A stretch of DNA of 64,000 bases from Phalacrocorax aristotelis (lineage: Eukaryota; Chordata; Aves; Suliformes; Phalacrocoracidae), in the NCBI RefSeq assembly GCF_949628215.1, contig NC_134279.1, forward strand, positions 80,779,330 to 80,843,329, given 5' to 3'. Made by a program: the position numbers and the translations under genes. Positions within the stretch are counted from its first letter, which is position 1, and each line of letters begins with the position of its first letter. This document shows positions 36,401 to 50,455 of this stretch, piece after piece. The notes below the pieces were generated by a model. The model did no database searches and was not told the origin of the DNA. It saw only the letters and a program-made list of their open reading frames with translations.

Positions 36401-39400
36401 AAGGCTGGTTAGGGAAAAAAAAGTTCCTATTTTGGGTGCTCTTGCTGAACATTCCACTTGAAGAAAATTCCTCCTTTTAAGAAGGAATGCGAAATGGCCA
36501 GACATCGTTAAACTGATAATTTTATATTTTGATTTTGTGTGTGGTCTATTTACAACCATAAATCTGCATGTCAGGTCAGGTGTTGAGGAATATCCTAATG
36601 ACAACTCTTAACCATATCATCCTTGTGCATTTTCTTACTTAAGAAAGCAACGTCCCACAACCTTGGTAGGCAGGGATGGAGCTTTAGGTTCTTATTTTCT
36701 GTACCTATTATAAGAACTTCCTTAGAGGTTTTAAAATATAATCTCTAAAGTGGAAGGAAACAAAGAAAACAAGGGGGAAAAAATCTTTCCAAGCCTCCAG
36801 GACAGTAGCAACTCCCACTGCTGCAGGTCATTACCATCCTGTGATCATCAGTCTTTTCTGAAATGCTGAACTGTGTGTGGCTTAGCTTTCACACTGCAGC
36901 TTTCAGCAGCATCACACCAGAATAGTTAAGTAACCACAAGACGTTTGCAAAGCCCTTGATATTTCACCTTTCATAATAAATAAAATAAGGCAGGACTAGT
37001 CTGAGAATTTACTTCCCCAAGACAGGTAAAGTTTATACTTTTCCCAGTTTGGTAACCCTTAGTTGGCATTAGGCTGAAGTTGTGCAAGAAAACATATTAA
37101 AAATTAGACAATTAGGTCAATCATAGGCTGTGCCTTGGCTCTGTTTAGTTTATTAGTGGAGATGCAGCAACAGGGTGATGTGAGAGTATCTGATTTTCTC
37201 TGTGGACACTAAAAAAAATGGCTCTTTTTGTCACCAAACTGACTTGCAGAGGGCAGTTTTAGTTACAAACTCATCCATCAGCTGAGGATGGACAGTTTGC
37301 TTAATCCTCTGCCTTCCCAGTCCACAACAACAAAGTGAAGGCAATGGTGCTTATCTTCTTTCCTTTGCCTCTGGATGTCTCAGGCTTTTAATGCCTCAAT
37401 GCAGTGCATATCATGTGAGGGCATCCCTCAGATCATGGGGTAATTATCTCTGCTAGTAATGGTCTTATCTTCTCCCTTCTTGTACCCTTCTTTGGTTGTC
37501 TGTCTCCTGAGTGTAAGGAGTGTTCGTTTTTCCATGTCTGCACTGCGCCAAACACAGGTGTCCAGATGTGACCATGCATTACTGGAACATCAATAACATC
37601 ATTGTAATGGCACATGCTTGGGTATGACATTCAAAAGGTTTGCTGCATGGAAGGGCCTGCTCCCCTGGGAGAGGAGGTCAGGAAATACTGCAGGGAACGG
37701 CAGGGCGATACAAGCAGTTCTGTTGTTCTGTAGTTCTGACTACAGTCAGAAGTACCATGTCCTGCCAAACCTGCCTTATGCCACAGAAGTCAGGCTTGGG
37801 TTTATGGTACCTTTTCATTCACACTTCACTGTGACAGTCCTTCCACATCTCTGGGATAATTATGTCTGGGATAATGATCATCTCTGATCATTTCAGAGGT
37901 GATCCCTGGAGTGATCTCCTGGCGATCAGTAAAACATCTGAGCTTTGCCTCTCTTTGGACTTTTTCATTCCTTTTCCCCAGCCTCCTTGTATTGGCCTTT
38001 GCTGAAACTTTTAGCCATATCCTTCACCAAATGTTGCCAACCTTTGTGAAATCACCTTTTTCCCCCGCTTTCTTGGCTGCCCAGCTGCTCTATGACCTCA
38101 CTCCTTTTCCTTTCACGCATGGAGTCAAAGAAGTCTGCTCTTTGCTCCTGCATCCTATGTGGGGTCTGATTCCCCTGACACCTGGTGCTACTCAACCTGT
38201 GGTCCTGTGTCATTTGCTGGATGTCCAGGTTTCTGTAGAAAAGGCTCAGAAAACCACCAGACCTTGCCTTGTATGTCCGTGACATAAAAACAACCTAAGT
38301 GTTAACCATTTATTTCTCCATCAGGCTGTGAAGAGCTAGACTTCCCCACTTAAACAGACAGGGAGAACTTTTCCATACCTTTTTATAACTACCTACTCTG
38401 CAATTCAGCTTCACTAAACGTGCTCAAAATTGCACCTTTTTTCCCTTATAGAAGGAAATGCCAAATGGTCAGATTCCATTCTGTTCCCCACTTTGACTAG
38501 GAAATTTCTCCTTAAGCAGCCTCTTCCAAGCAATCAGAGCTGAAAATAAGAGGCAAACTCCCTAAGGGTCTATCCCTTATGGGGAAATGAAACTCCATGC
38601 AGGACTGCCTGGCCTGTCTCACCAGTACTGGGGGAATAGATTGATCTCTGGCAGCCACACAAGGTTACCAAGTGCTTGCAGAGGCAGAGAAGTGGCAATA
38701 CTGCTTCAGAGACTGTCTTGTTCTGGGTATCCCTGATGGAGTCAGATGGGTTGGTGATCACCCAAGCAACTTCAGAGCCACTGTCCTGTGCTGTGTGCAG
38801 ATATCCAAGGTTTTGGCCTTGTTTCCCATGGATGTTGTGCATAACCCCTCTAAACTGCTTGACATCCTGAAAAACAAGGATACTTTCTCTGTAAATACCC
38901 TTACGGCAGCCCATGTCTGATGCCAAAGGGCAAAAGTCCTCCATAAACATGGATGCCCTCAGTGCTAGATTGAAGAAAGAGACCATCATTTTCTCAGAGT
39001 TGTTTCAGGGATGCTTTGTGGTCCAACAAGTCCTATTCACTGTAGATGAACTGCTCTTACTACACCTGAAATGCACTCATTCATGTTCAAACAGTGGCAC
39101 TCCAATCCAGAGCCCAGTCCAAGCCTGGGCATAGAACCCGTAATCCTGTCCCCAGGATCTTGGGTACTTCCTAACTGAGCACACCCCAAACAGCAAGAGG
39201 TCTTCAGCATGGCATTTCCATGATTTTTATTTCCTTGTGAAGATCGAGCGCTGTGAAATTCACTGATGATGTGAAAACAAAAGAAGTAGCGAAACGTCAA
39301 TAAAATACCCAATCTGTAAAATGACCAGGAGAATGTAACACAGACAACATAGAGAAGATTCGGCACGAGTGAAATAGAGGAATAGAAAACCAATACAAAC

Positions 39401-41299
39401 AAGCTCCGTCTGGTTTCCCAGTAGCTAATGATATGTATAGATTTGAAAATTAGCAAAAAGTTAAGTACTGTGTGATTAACAGTTATTCCTGAATATCTCC
39501 ATAAGTATATGTTTCATTCCCAAGCTCACTTCTAACACACAGCTTTTGCAGACCAGTACCTATGTAGCCAAACATGCAATGCATCAGGGGTTCCTCCACA
39601 GGCAGTAGGTTTGTAACTGCTGTCATCAGATATCACAGCACTTTATGGACCTACTGGAACATCCAAGAACTTATCCCATTTTTTCCCTATGGGGACTACC
39701 CTTTATGAATGATTTAACACTGTTATAACTTCTTTAGCACCATGCTACACTTTCATCTTCTCAACCTACAGCTCCTGAAAAACTTAGGCTACAAAAATCC
39801 CAACAACTAAAACCGACCTAGTGACACCTCAGTGTACGGGATGTGGGACTGGCAACAGTGTGATCCTCTTTGCAATTTCATTGACTTTGTTGGTCATATT
39901 TGTTGAATCCCATGCACTGTCTGTAAACAAGGAGAGTTCAAGGAACATCCACCAGAGAGATAGGCTTGCAGCCTAAGAAATAAGAGGTTTATCTAACAAC
40001 GAACTTCACAATACAAAAAGTAAATAAAATAACAGTGCAATAAAACTATGATTGTGCAAATACATATACTATGCTGGTGTGAAATGTGCATGGGTACAAA
40101 ACACAAGTGAAAATAAGACAGATACTTAAAATCAAAAAGAAAAAGTATTTCTAAGGATACTTGTAGGTAATTCCTATACAAAGGCATAAAATCCTGCTTC
40201 TTAGAAAGTTTTGCAGCTATTTGTGTTAGAAGCAAACTATGCCATGGACAGCCTGTACAAACTGACAAGCAGGTGAAAAGTTCTGCACGCAACTTTCTCA
40301 TCTGTTGCAGGGTGTGCACTGCTGTTGGGCACAGATGGATTGTGACAGCTTGTATTTTCACCCACCCCCATGTCTCATATAGTTTGACCAGAGGAGCCAG
40401 AGTATATTCAGGCACTCACATGCCTTCAACAGAATTTACATTGCCTTGCAGCATTATAAATCCTCATGTCCTGGAGATCTCCAGGAAAGTGCTGTTTGTG
40501 GTGGAGATACCACCCTGTGCACACTCAGCTCCTATGCCGTTGTCAGGCATGCAATAATCCCCATTTCTCTCCCTGGAACCACCATAAAAACAAAACCCCA
40601 TCACCAGCCAACTTCTACAGCATAGAAGTCTACATCTATTTAGACTTATGTGCTCTCTCCAGGAGCTGACAATGCACCCACAGCATTGGTTCAGGAGGCC
40701 TTGGACCCATTCCTCCCACTCACTTGTTGGGTACCACTCTGTCTGTGCAGCCTGACCATCCTGTTCAGAGGAGTATCTCTGCTGACTAGCTCCCACCCGT
40801 GTGCTCCAGCTGTTGTCTCAATCGTAGCTCGCAGAAGCCATACATGCCGGGGCCGGATGGGAGAGTGAGCATTGCTGGGCAGAGGACTGGCTTTGTGGGA
40901 AGGCTATTCTTCACGTCCTCTCTCATTTTCAATGTCCCCATAATTTAGGGTGAGTTTTCTGACTGGCTTCGGAAGGGTGGAGGGGAAATCAGAGCTATTC
41001 CTTTTCCCCATGGGACAGCTGCTGTGGGTATTAAGGCTGGTCTGGCCTCTGCCTTTAAATCCAGATGGCTTTAAGATTTAATTACTAAGCTGCTTGTTTG
41101 TGGGTTTGGGGTTTTTTTTCCCCTCCATCTGAAAACCAAAATTGCGCCAGTGATACAAGGAATGCATAAAACATTCGATTTATACAGTTCTGGGATGTAA
41201 TCAGCAGCACAAATGGAAGTGGTGACCAGGAAAACACTTCAAATGAAAACCAAAACAAGCGGTGACAAAGCTTTCTTTTCACAAAGAATGACAGCTGCC
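33466..41299. other. Unique non-coding DNA
   Basis: No exon or RNA gene recognised. The longest frame (147 codons, minus, 36161-36604) resembles no family I know. Small direct repeats occur: CTTCTAAAGAT twice at 35201-35222, and CTGGGATAAT at 37851-37860 and 37866-37875. A 12-base string identical to a cDNA-library adaptor lies at 39358-39369 (see findings). Confidence 0.55.
35201..35222. repeat. 11-bp tandem duplication
   Basis: CTTCTAAAGAT occurs twice head to tail with no spacer. It is a simple replication-slippage product. Confidence 0.9.
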
Positions 41300-41313
41300 G
41301 TAATCAGGATTAC
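41300..41313. repeat. Inverted pair of GATTA cores
   Basis: GTAATCAGGATTAC has 6-bp inverted arms (GTAATC and GATTAC) around AG. The right half contains GGATTA, the core preferred by Otx/Pitx/Gsc-type homeodomains. The pairing is visible in the sequence, while binding is only inferred. Confidence 0.5.
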
Positions 41314-44300
41314 ATTCAGGGTTCTTTGCAGCCCCTGTTTTAGGAAAGGACTGCAACAGGAGCCCCTCTGGCTTAGGCAAAGGGAAGCAGCAAATGAAAA
41401 ATGTCTTTCAGCAGACAGAAGTGACATGTTCTTGTGATTAGATGCGCTATTAGGGAAATGCCAGGTTCTGTACAAGCTTGATTTCAACTCTAGGTTGAAC
41501 CAACTCCTAATGATCGCTCAAAGAATACCCTGTGTAGAAAAATCTGATGAGTTTTAGTAGGAATTTACTTTTTATTTTATTTTGGAACATTTGGGAAATG
41601 CACCCAAGGCTTGCATTTGGACACCTCTTATGAATATTATTCTCTACAGGCAAGGACTTCTGGTGGCCCTTTGCTTTCCAAAACATCCTTCTGCTTCTTT
41701 GCCTCCCCCTACCAGAAGATAAGACTTTCTTCCTTTGAAGCTGTAGGACATCTGACTGGGAGGCCAGAAAACATCAAGGAATTGCAACAAGATGTACTTG
41801 AATATGACTCCTGGAAGGAACTGGAGCAGTTTGGGTGGACACAAAATAGTGTGGAAGCCACCAAAACAAAATTATTCACTATGATGTAAACCAGTGTTTT
41901 GATTCAGAATAGCTCAAAGACTGTATTAACCCCAAAACAAGCAATCTCATGATGGTACTCAGCTCCTCATTTCTATTTTGCATAACCATAGAAAACACAG
42001 CGATAGGTGAGCAAGGAAAATTGCAACAATTTTAGCCTGTACACAAGCACTTCCCTTTGAAAAATAAAAGCTGCCTTGAAGTCTAATGTTTAGAGTTCAA
42101 AGGGTCCAGGCCATATTCAGATCACCAAGGATGATTAAGGATTCCTTTGGAAATTGGAAACGCCAGGCTGTTGACATTCTTGCAATGATCTCCCTCTGCA
42201 GTGTGTATTCAAGACTAACAGATGCAAGGGAGGGGGAAGGTTACCTCTAGTGATATTTCATCTTAGGTACAGCAAAAAAATGACCCCAGAAAACATAACC
42301 CTGGCCTTGTTCTGGGATTTGCTACATATTTCTTGAAAAACACACAAGAAATGGCATATTTCCCCCCTCAGGCTGGGGGAGAACACGGTGAGTGGACAAA
42401 GCGGTTTTGAAGCTGGTTCACTACCTCTGCCTGTGATTGCAGTAGGGTTTGGGGGTTGGTGGGGTTATGGCTTTCTTTTAACTGTTGATTATGCTATTGT
42501 GTGTTTTGGGACCTGTTAACTACAAACAGACGTGGGCTTATCAATGCTCCAGCAACTCTTTCTACCGTTTCAACTCCCTTGAAAACCATGGACTTGTGCT
42601 CCTGCTTCATGAGTAATACACTGGTTTTCCTTTTCAGTTGGAAATCTTACAAGTAGAAATTTATTCTGAGGTGACAGAGGAAGGTTTTGGGTCATAGACA
42701 GAGTCCTCGGGACTCCTACACTATTGGAACACCAGGCTGAGATTTGCCCACCCTGAATGAAACCCACCTCTCCCCATAGCTGTCACCCCAAGCATGCATG
42801 GATGGGGTGAACAGTACAGGAAAATGAAGAGGGATGAAAAAGAAATGCTGCCACTCCAACTGCAGAGAAATGGTGAGACATCTCATTGAAAACCATCCCT
42901 GCACATTTTCTGATATACACCCAAAAGTTTGCCTACCTTGACTGTCAGGACACTCTTCAGATAGCCCTGCCTCCCATTCAGCACTGGTTTTCAAAGGGGT
43001 TGGCTTAGAAGTGGGGAGGCAGTTTTTCTGGAAATTTGTTTCAGAGTCTAAATGGCAGAATAACTCTTTTGAAAATCTTGCTTTGATGGCAGGTGACGAG
43101 CAGGTGAGCATTTGTCTGAGAGCTTTAGAAAAATCAAGCCTGTGATGCTGAATAATATAATATATAGATGGGAAAGATCTGATCTCTTACCGATATTCTC
43201 CTCAGCACTGCAAAATTGCTCTCAACAACAGGTTTTCCAGTATCCATTTCCATGTTAGACAATGGCTCGTGCTTTCACTCTGAGCAGTGAGAGAAAGACA
43301 GAAGAAACAGCATCCTGCTTCTTGGGTAAAAGGCTTTTTAATGAGCACAGTCTGAAATACTACAAGGACAGGCAGTTGTTTTCCTTCTTGCACTTGCTTG
43401 CAAAGTCCAAGCTGTGAGATTCATAACGCTAGGCTCTGCTTGGTGGTCGACCACAAGACAGCAGCAGTGGTATATTTGACAAAGTGACAGTAGAAGCGCA
43501 GGCAATGGCCACAGGGCATACAACAGACAAGGTCTCTCAGCGCTGGCAATGTTTTTTTATTAGGTCAGCTAGTGCAGCTGAAAAAGAAACAAACAACCCC
43601 ACCACCACATTTGTGGCCAATAGTCAATTTTCCTGGTCCTGAAAGCTTCTTTCTCATTAAACCATCCAGTAATCGCTAGGGCTGGGGAAAGATGTTATCT
43701 CTTACATGAGCCACAGCCTAAGGAAATAAGATTCTTTGTTTAGGACTTGATAATCTGACCTCCTTTCAACCACAGTCCCCTGTACCCTTCATTTATTAAA
43801 TTCTGTTATGAAACTTAAATGGGGCAGAAATCCACAAGTACATATATCATTTTGCAGTTACTGAGATTGGCTGAAGATCTTCCCAATAGAGGCACCGATC
43901 ACAGAAATCCTAGGAGCCAGACTCTCCTTCCTTAGTGTACCTCCTGTAGTTGTTTATGCTTCTGACAGAAAAGTAGGGAATGCTGCTACATCTCAAAGCC
44001 CTCACTGGACCGGCTTCTGCTCAGAGCCTCCTTGGTAAAAGGACAGAGTAATATCAACCCCACAAATACAGCTGTTTTGCAGTGGTGTAAATAAGATTGG
44101 GATTTGCTCCAGGTGGAAGCACTGGAGAATCTGACAGAGAGCAGAGCCGGGGATCTCCGTACCTTTCCTTCCTCCACGTGTGCTGCTCATTACTTTGACC
44201 CTCTGAGGTCGGTGCTGATTTATGCCCTAAGGCACAAATAGAAAAGCGGAGGAGAAAAAGCAAGCATCAGGTGCTCCTGAGAGAACAGAGATCCTTTGTT

Positions 44301-47300
44301 ATAGAGCAAATTATTTGCTTCATTGCAGGGGCTGAGTAATTCACCCCCTGGATCTGAAAGTACTTCTTAATCTAAATGAAGATCAAAATGAGAACACTGA
44401 ATGTGCTCTTATGTTAGTAGAAAGAAGACACTGACCCTATCCTTTAACTGTCTGAAGATGTATAATTAGGTTCTGGAGTTAAAATGAGAGCTTTTGAATG
44501 AGAACTAAGGTTTGGTTTCTTTTTTATAATAGAAGGAGTTAAAGACAAGTTTTGAAGGGCTATGGCAAATAGCCTCTTCATTCCTGAAGTCTTACTATCA
44601 TGCCTAAATGACGTGGCTGAAAGTACTTGCTTAAGAAAACAGATGGCTGGACTCCACTCAAAAGACAACAGAGGAAGTCCGTTGGTGTTAGCTAGAGGCT
44701 AAGCTAGATATGGTGTTGCCTCGTGTGATTAAATACTGCAGAATTGCCTGTATGTTTGAGGTAAACGGTCACATGCTTGCTCTGCCACTAGTCCAGGCTG
44801 ACAAGGCATGAGTTGCCTACCTTCCCAAAGCTGTTCAGCCGTACTAGCATGAAACGATGCTCAATGCTCGTGCTGCAATGCCCCATCCTCCACAGACACA
44901 TATGAACAGCGTCAGAGTCCCACTAGCTTTATCCAAGAGCAGATGATGGGGGGGGCAGTTTCCTCCCTGTAAGCACATATGCAGTATCTTTAGGCTATTA
45001 ATAGGAACTCCTGGGCTTCAAAGTAACAGTAGATACTTTAATAAACTTAGCAGTTGCCTTCAGGCTGTTGTCTACAAATCCCAGGGAGAACTGTGGTCTC
45101 TGGACTGCCCCTGAGGCCATGCAAAGTAATTAAGAAATCAAAACTGTTGTCAGCAAGCTTAAGTTTGCTATTCAGGGATCTAATACTCAGCAGAGAACAC
45201 TCAGCAGAGATACCTGAAAACCAAAGAGAATGTTGAGAACCTTTGCACTAGGGAAAGTGCAGAGGTTACAATAATCAGCATTACCCTCTGTTGAACTGTT
45301 AATTCTAATATCACTTAACCAGAATATTTCAGGGCATGCACGGTGCATTTCTTCCTTCTTGAGCACCACAACCCCTGCAGGATAACTGCGCTCCAGAAAT
45401 TCTTGCCATCGATGGACATGCTCTGGCTTTTACCCATTGTGTCATTCTGTGAAAAAGATGAAGCACTTTGTTTTTCTCTTGGCAGCATGAAAACTCCCCA
45501 GCAGAAATGATAGATCTGGGATTCAGATTGCTGTTGTTTTTCAATGTCATTTACAGCTTGTGTTGATTCTCATGGGCTACCTGTTATCAGATGTGTGTTT
45601 GCTTCTTGCTTTCTCTGTTACTGTTTCATCTTTACCTTGTAACTGAAATGTCATCCCCTTTCATTCAGAAGAGGTTTACTTGCTCCCTTGTGCATCAGAT
45701 ATTTTGTTGCTGGAACAGTGAATTTCCCTCCACTGCCACCTCCCATAAGTTGCTTTCACTCACGTAGACTTGGGGTGCCTGTAAAATATTAAAATAATCC
45801 CCATTTATAAAAGGCAGATAGAAACCATTTTTATTTGACCTGCAGAGGAGAGACCATGACCCAGCACAGTCGAGGTGTGAGGCTGTACAGGACAGCACTT
45901 GCCTTTGAAGTGTAAATGCACATTGCAAACTAAGCATGGGGAAAACGCTGCCTGACTGGTTGCCCATTGCAGCTCAAGAGAGGCAGAGCACCCAGACAAG
46001 GAACCATCTGGGGACAGCAAAGTGATAAACTTGTGAGGGGTACAAAATTGAGCATACTGGAGTGATGAATCCAAACGGCTGAGCCTTCATGGACCCAGTC
46101 TTTGCAGAGACAGCAAGACAGATCCTGACTATTGGACGGGGCTGGCTGAAATGCAGCACACAAACCCTCTTGAAGGACAGGGGAAGTCAAGGAGATGAAG
46201 TTCCTTATGCCTACAGGCAAAGCCTGGGTTGCAACATTTATTCCTTCTCTTTTTCAGCAAGCAGGGGAGGATGATGTCTAACACAGCTCAGCTGTGAGCA
46301 GCTAAAATAAGAGATCATCCATCAACACCTGAATTCCTTATGGTGGGTGAATTTTTGAGAAATAATGGTCACTGCTTACCTCCGTGTGCAGGAAAATTCC
46401 TGAAGTAATGAAGAAATTGGGCCGTAGACACAGGTCAGAGAGGAGCAGACACACTGCTGTACAAGTTGTATATCCTGCTTTTCAATCTACCCCTCCTCCC
46501 TGCTCAGTATCGTTAGCCTGAAAACAGCTAGACCCCTCCAAGTAAGACACAGAGGTACCTGGAATTATTCTGTATCAAGAGTTTTCCCCACGGTAACTGA
46601 AGTGGTGATCAAACCTCCACAGGTCACACTTGCTGCTTCATTTGATGTGATGATGCAGCTTTTCCCAGCTGGGCTCTGCTTACCCAGTGTGCATAAGCTA
46701 GTTGCCTTCAGACACCAACAGTTGCAGATGGATTGACTTACCTGTTAAGTGGGGGGTTACTGGGTAAGACAATAGATATAGTCACAATCCACATTTTCTT
46801 CCAACAGTAGTTTCTGTATCATATGTTTCCCATGCAAGGTGTGAGGTTCCTCTAGCATGTGATTCTCCATCTCTTTGACAGCCCTGGTGTGATAAGTTTT
46901 ATCAACATTGCTAAATAAATTCTGCCAAGGAGTGGACTTGAGGCCTGTTCCCCAGCTGCCTACAATGCAAAATCAACAGTTTGATGCCTGGTTCTGTTTT
47001 GGAACACTACAACTCTTTGCAAGGCGAAGCCTACTTTGATGAGCAGTTCACTGCAGGAACCTGTCCCAGCAGGCAACAGGAGTGAGACTAGGTTTGGAGT
47101 TCATATTTCTCCCTCTGTACAGTTTTCCAACACTACTGCCTGACTTTGCATCCTTAAATATCTCCAGGGACCCTCCCACAGCAATAACTCAGGATATGAA
47201 ATGCTGACCCTCCACTTCGTATTACTAATAAAAAATCCCCCAAGGGCTTTGTACTATGCTCTGTTCAAGATGGAGCTAAGAAGAAAAAGTGCAGACATGA

Positions 47301-49269
47301 GGCAAGGTTGCATCATTTGGACTCAAGGTTCAGGATTGCTCCCTGGTCCTCTTTTATTTACCAGCACAGCCATACCCTTTGAGCTCCCTCTCTCTCCAGA
47401 TGGATGTTGGTGAGAAGAGAATCAGATTTCTATATTTTCATTCTGATCGTGTCTTTTTGATCAGAGGCACTTGTTTGTTTTCTCAGAAACACAATGGGGG
47501 ATGAAAATGAGAGAAGATAGCCTCAAATTTCCTTTTTTTCTCAGTGAATTCTACATAAAAGGCTTAAGCATTTTGCATCCCTTATTTTTTTACAAGGAGA
47601 AAGAAGGGTTCATTGCCTTTTTTGAGCAAGTGTATAGAATCAGAAAATTTTCCTCCACTTCAGAATTAAAAGAGATATTTGGAAAAGGAAAAAATCATGG
47701 GTTGTTTCTTTTTTCCCATACTTAATTTGTCTGGGGAAGAGGGTTAAGGTCCAATGTCAGGTTTTCTTTGTGTTGAACACAAGGATTTCACTAGCACCAG
47801 TTTAAAACTCCTGCAGCATGGGTCTCTGGGTTATGCTGTTTCTCTGCTGGGCATGCTGGTCTCCAGGCTCTGTTCCCCTTGCAGCTGTGATTCCTCAAAC
47901 CCAGCACGACCCCTCCCTGCCCCAGACACCTCTCTGCCGGCATCTTGCCTCCTTTAGATGCTTGTTGCCCCATCAACCAGCTTTTTGATCTATTAATTTC
48001 TTCAAAAGCACATGCTTTTCTCCTTTCCTTGATGCATCTCTTCAGGAGAGAATTAGAGGACAAACTGCTGCTTGGGCCTGTCATCCTTTCTGCAACGTGG
48101 GGAAGGACTCAAACAGCACTAATCCAGCCTGGCACCAACTGCTGTGGCCTCCCCGATGACTGAGGGTGGACGTACCCCAACAGCTCCACAGTGCCAGTAT
48201 CTAAAGCGACCTCCACCCCACTGTTGCATGACCACCAAATCAACCATATTGGTGTGTAATGACATGGGTTACCTTGGACCACCTCTAGAAGGGTACCTGT
48301 CACCCCTGCCCCCTTTGGACTGGGATGACCTAGCCTTCTCCTGCTTTGCTTTGCTTTCCTTGGATGAAGCAGCCAGAGAGGACAGTTAGAGACCTAGGTA
48401 TGGCCCAGTCATGCAAAAGGGAGCAGCTGGCCTTGTGTATAGCATTCATCATCCATTGTTTCAGCAGATTCTCCCTGTCTGCAGGCAGAGATGTTTAGGT
48501 TGGCATCCTTCCAGGGACTGAGTTCAGTGTCTTCCCTACAGCTAGGTCACCAGTGTAAAACACCATCTTCCATTTCTCCCTGTTCTAAAGACCAGGTTTT
48601 TTTCTCTCCCAGTCACTGCTTTCTGGTCCATCACCCAGCTCTGAACATGTTGGAGGATTACCCTCCCAACCCATGTCAAGAATAGTTCTAGCAGCAGAAA
48701 GGCAATTTGCTCTTCTAAGTGTTATACTTTCCAGGCTACTTCTGCTGTAATCTCCTGTTATTTGCCCTCCTATGGGGCTCTGGTTTTGGAAACCTCTTTG
48801 AGGGTTTGAATAGCTTTGCCTCTTTGCATTTCACTTCTTTGAAATACAGTTTTTGAATGTCCTCTTAGTTCATCTCCAAATTGTCACTCCTCAGACCCAG
48901 CACAAAAACGTGCTCAGTGCATGCTAATAGCACCGGTGCAGCTGTGAAGTTATTAGCATCAGGCTGTAGCTGTTCCACACCACTTACAGAGCATCATTAA
49001 TGATCTAGGTAGTGATTAAATGTTCATATATGGAGGCAATTGAAGCTTCCCACATGACTGAGAGCATGCAAGGGGCAGAGGGCCTTCTGTAGAGGAAATG
49101 GAAAGAAAGACACAAGCAGTTCCCTGCTACTGAGAAAGCTGAGCGTATAAGACTTGTGCTCATCACACCAGTGATGCATTCACTTACTGTGATGACTCCA
49201 GAAATAGTAAGAACAAAAGCCTTAAAAGAAAGGCTGACGAACAATGCTGAAGGTTAAAAGAATGGCATG
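41314..49269. other. Unique non-coding DNA
   Basis: No gene recognised. A 92-codon plus-strand frame (41611-41889) with a charged C-terminal half is among the more protein-like, but it lacks homology I can name and has no visible splice context. A G8 run lies at 44948-44955. Nothing else stands out. Confidence 0.5.
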
Positions 49270-49510
49270 CTCGAAGTGATTTCTTGGAGCTTCAGACATT
49301 GTGACAAAACTTTTGCAGGGCTGTGTGAAGTCCCCAGACCTGTGGAAGGCCAGATGTTCGTTAATTATAACCATGTCTCGCGGACATATAAATCAGAAGA
49401 TCTCCAGTGAGGGTATCACTCATTCGCCAAAGGAACAAATAAAATGAAGTCCATTTTCGTGGTATTGATTTTCAGTAACCAGGGAGTTTCTGTTCACGGC
49501 TCTGGAAAAG
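49270..49510. other. Candidate conserved non-coding element A
   Basis: This AT-rich stretch keeps several CpGs (for example in TCGAAG, TTCGTTAATT, CTCGCGGAC, TTCGCC, TTTTCGTGG and CACGG) although methylated AT-rich DNA usually loses them. It also contains TTAATTATAA and ACATATAAATC, homeodomain-like cores. There is no repeat and no open frame of note. This pattern is common in vertebrate developmental enhancers, so I propose it as a conserved element. That is inference, since no alignment was available. Confidence 0.3.
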
Positions 49511-50389
49511 AATGGAAATTTTATAGCATCTCTGTAAGATAGGGAAACAGAGGAATAAAGTACTATGAGACGGGTCTCTTGCTTTTTAGCCTACTTTCCT
49601 AAGAAAATAGTGCTGTATAGTCACACTGTGCGTGTTATCTGTTTTCCGGTGTCAATCCTAAAACACTTTTATCCCTTTTTACAGTGTTAACCAAATTTGA
49701 CAAGCAGGGTAAAGTCTGAAAGACATGATGTCATATTGACATATTTTCATTAAAATATTAGGTGGAAATGATCCCCAGTGCCTCTGTGATGTGACCGAGG
49801 AAGTTTGTAGCTTGTTTCATATCAGATATCCTACACTGAGAAGAGATGGACAATATCTGGGCGCCCTCTTTGTATCTCTCTTCCATCTGAGCAAGATGCT
49901 TTCTAACCACATGACCAGCGTTGCTCTTTAAGGAAAAAGAGCTTTTATTTTCTGCTGATCCTTTTTATCCCAGAATGGCAAAACGCTACAGACACTATCA
50001 TGTGAGCTAAAGGCTAAGAAAAATTAAAGCATAAGCAGGAGGAGAGTGAGGCTTTTATCTTTGCCTTGTTATTCATGCCACTGTCTTTCTCAGCATTTCT
50101 CTCCCACTTGTCCAGCAAATTAAAAACATAAGGAGATAAAATAAAAGGTTTCATTTCCAAAAGTTCTTTTTTTATTGTAAATGGTTTTCAAGCCCTTTCT
50201 GTTCTGCTGTGGATGGTACTCCTACAGTCACGCTTTCTTCCAAGCATGAAAGGACTTCAAACATTCAAGAGCTGTGCTAAATATTTGTCACATGATACAG
50301 AAAATCAATAATACCATTTTGGAGAATCCCCAAAGCAGAACAATCCTGCTAATGGCCAGGTCAGCATGAACAGTCCTCACACCCTGGGT
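49511..50389. other. Unique non-coding DNA
   Basis: No gene. GATAGGGAAACAGAGGAATA near 49538 faintly recalls the reverse complement of a MIR but is too short to call. The GATA-rich AT stretch around 50040-50190 has no other distinguishing feature. Confidence 0.45.
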
Positions 50390-50455
50390 TTGTCTCTGTT
50401 TTGCTTCTGGGTAAACTGAGGTGCAGAAGCAGTCTGTGAATTTATTGCCAAATAA
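50390..50455 (-). mobile_element. MIR-like SINE fragment
   Basis: GGGTAAACTGAGGTGCAGAA followed by GTCTGTGAATTTATTGCCAA resembles the reverse complement of the MIR core ('ggaaactgaggcacagagaggttaagtgacttgccca'). It is short and diverged, so the call is tentative. Confidence 0.4.

Noticed and set aside
36161..36604. 147-codon minus-strand open frame, the longest outside recognised repeats
   Set aside because: No recognised domain, no splice context, and length close to the expected chance maximum for six frames over 64 kb at this base composition.
39993..40415. 140-codon minus-strand frame with a hydrophobic C-terminal part
   Set aside because: The hydrophobic end comes from AT-rich sequence. 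No family resemblance and an unrelated frame opposes it.
41611..41889. 92-codon frame with a charged, protein-like C-terminal half
   Set aside because: Looks protein-like by eye but has no recognised motif or flanking exon structure. It is not enough for a gene call.
49535..49565. GATAGGGAAACAGAGGAATA, resembling a minus-strand MIR core
   Set aside because: Only about 20 bp match and neither flank extends it.
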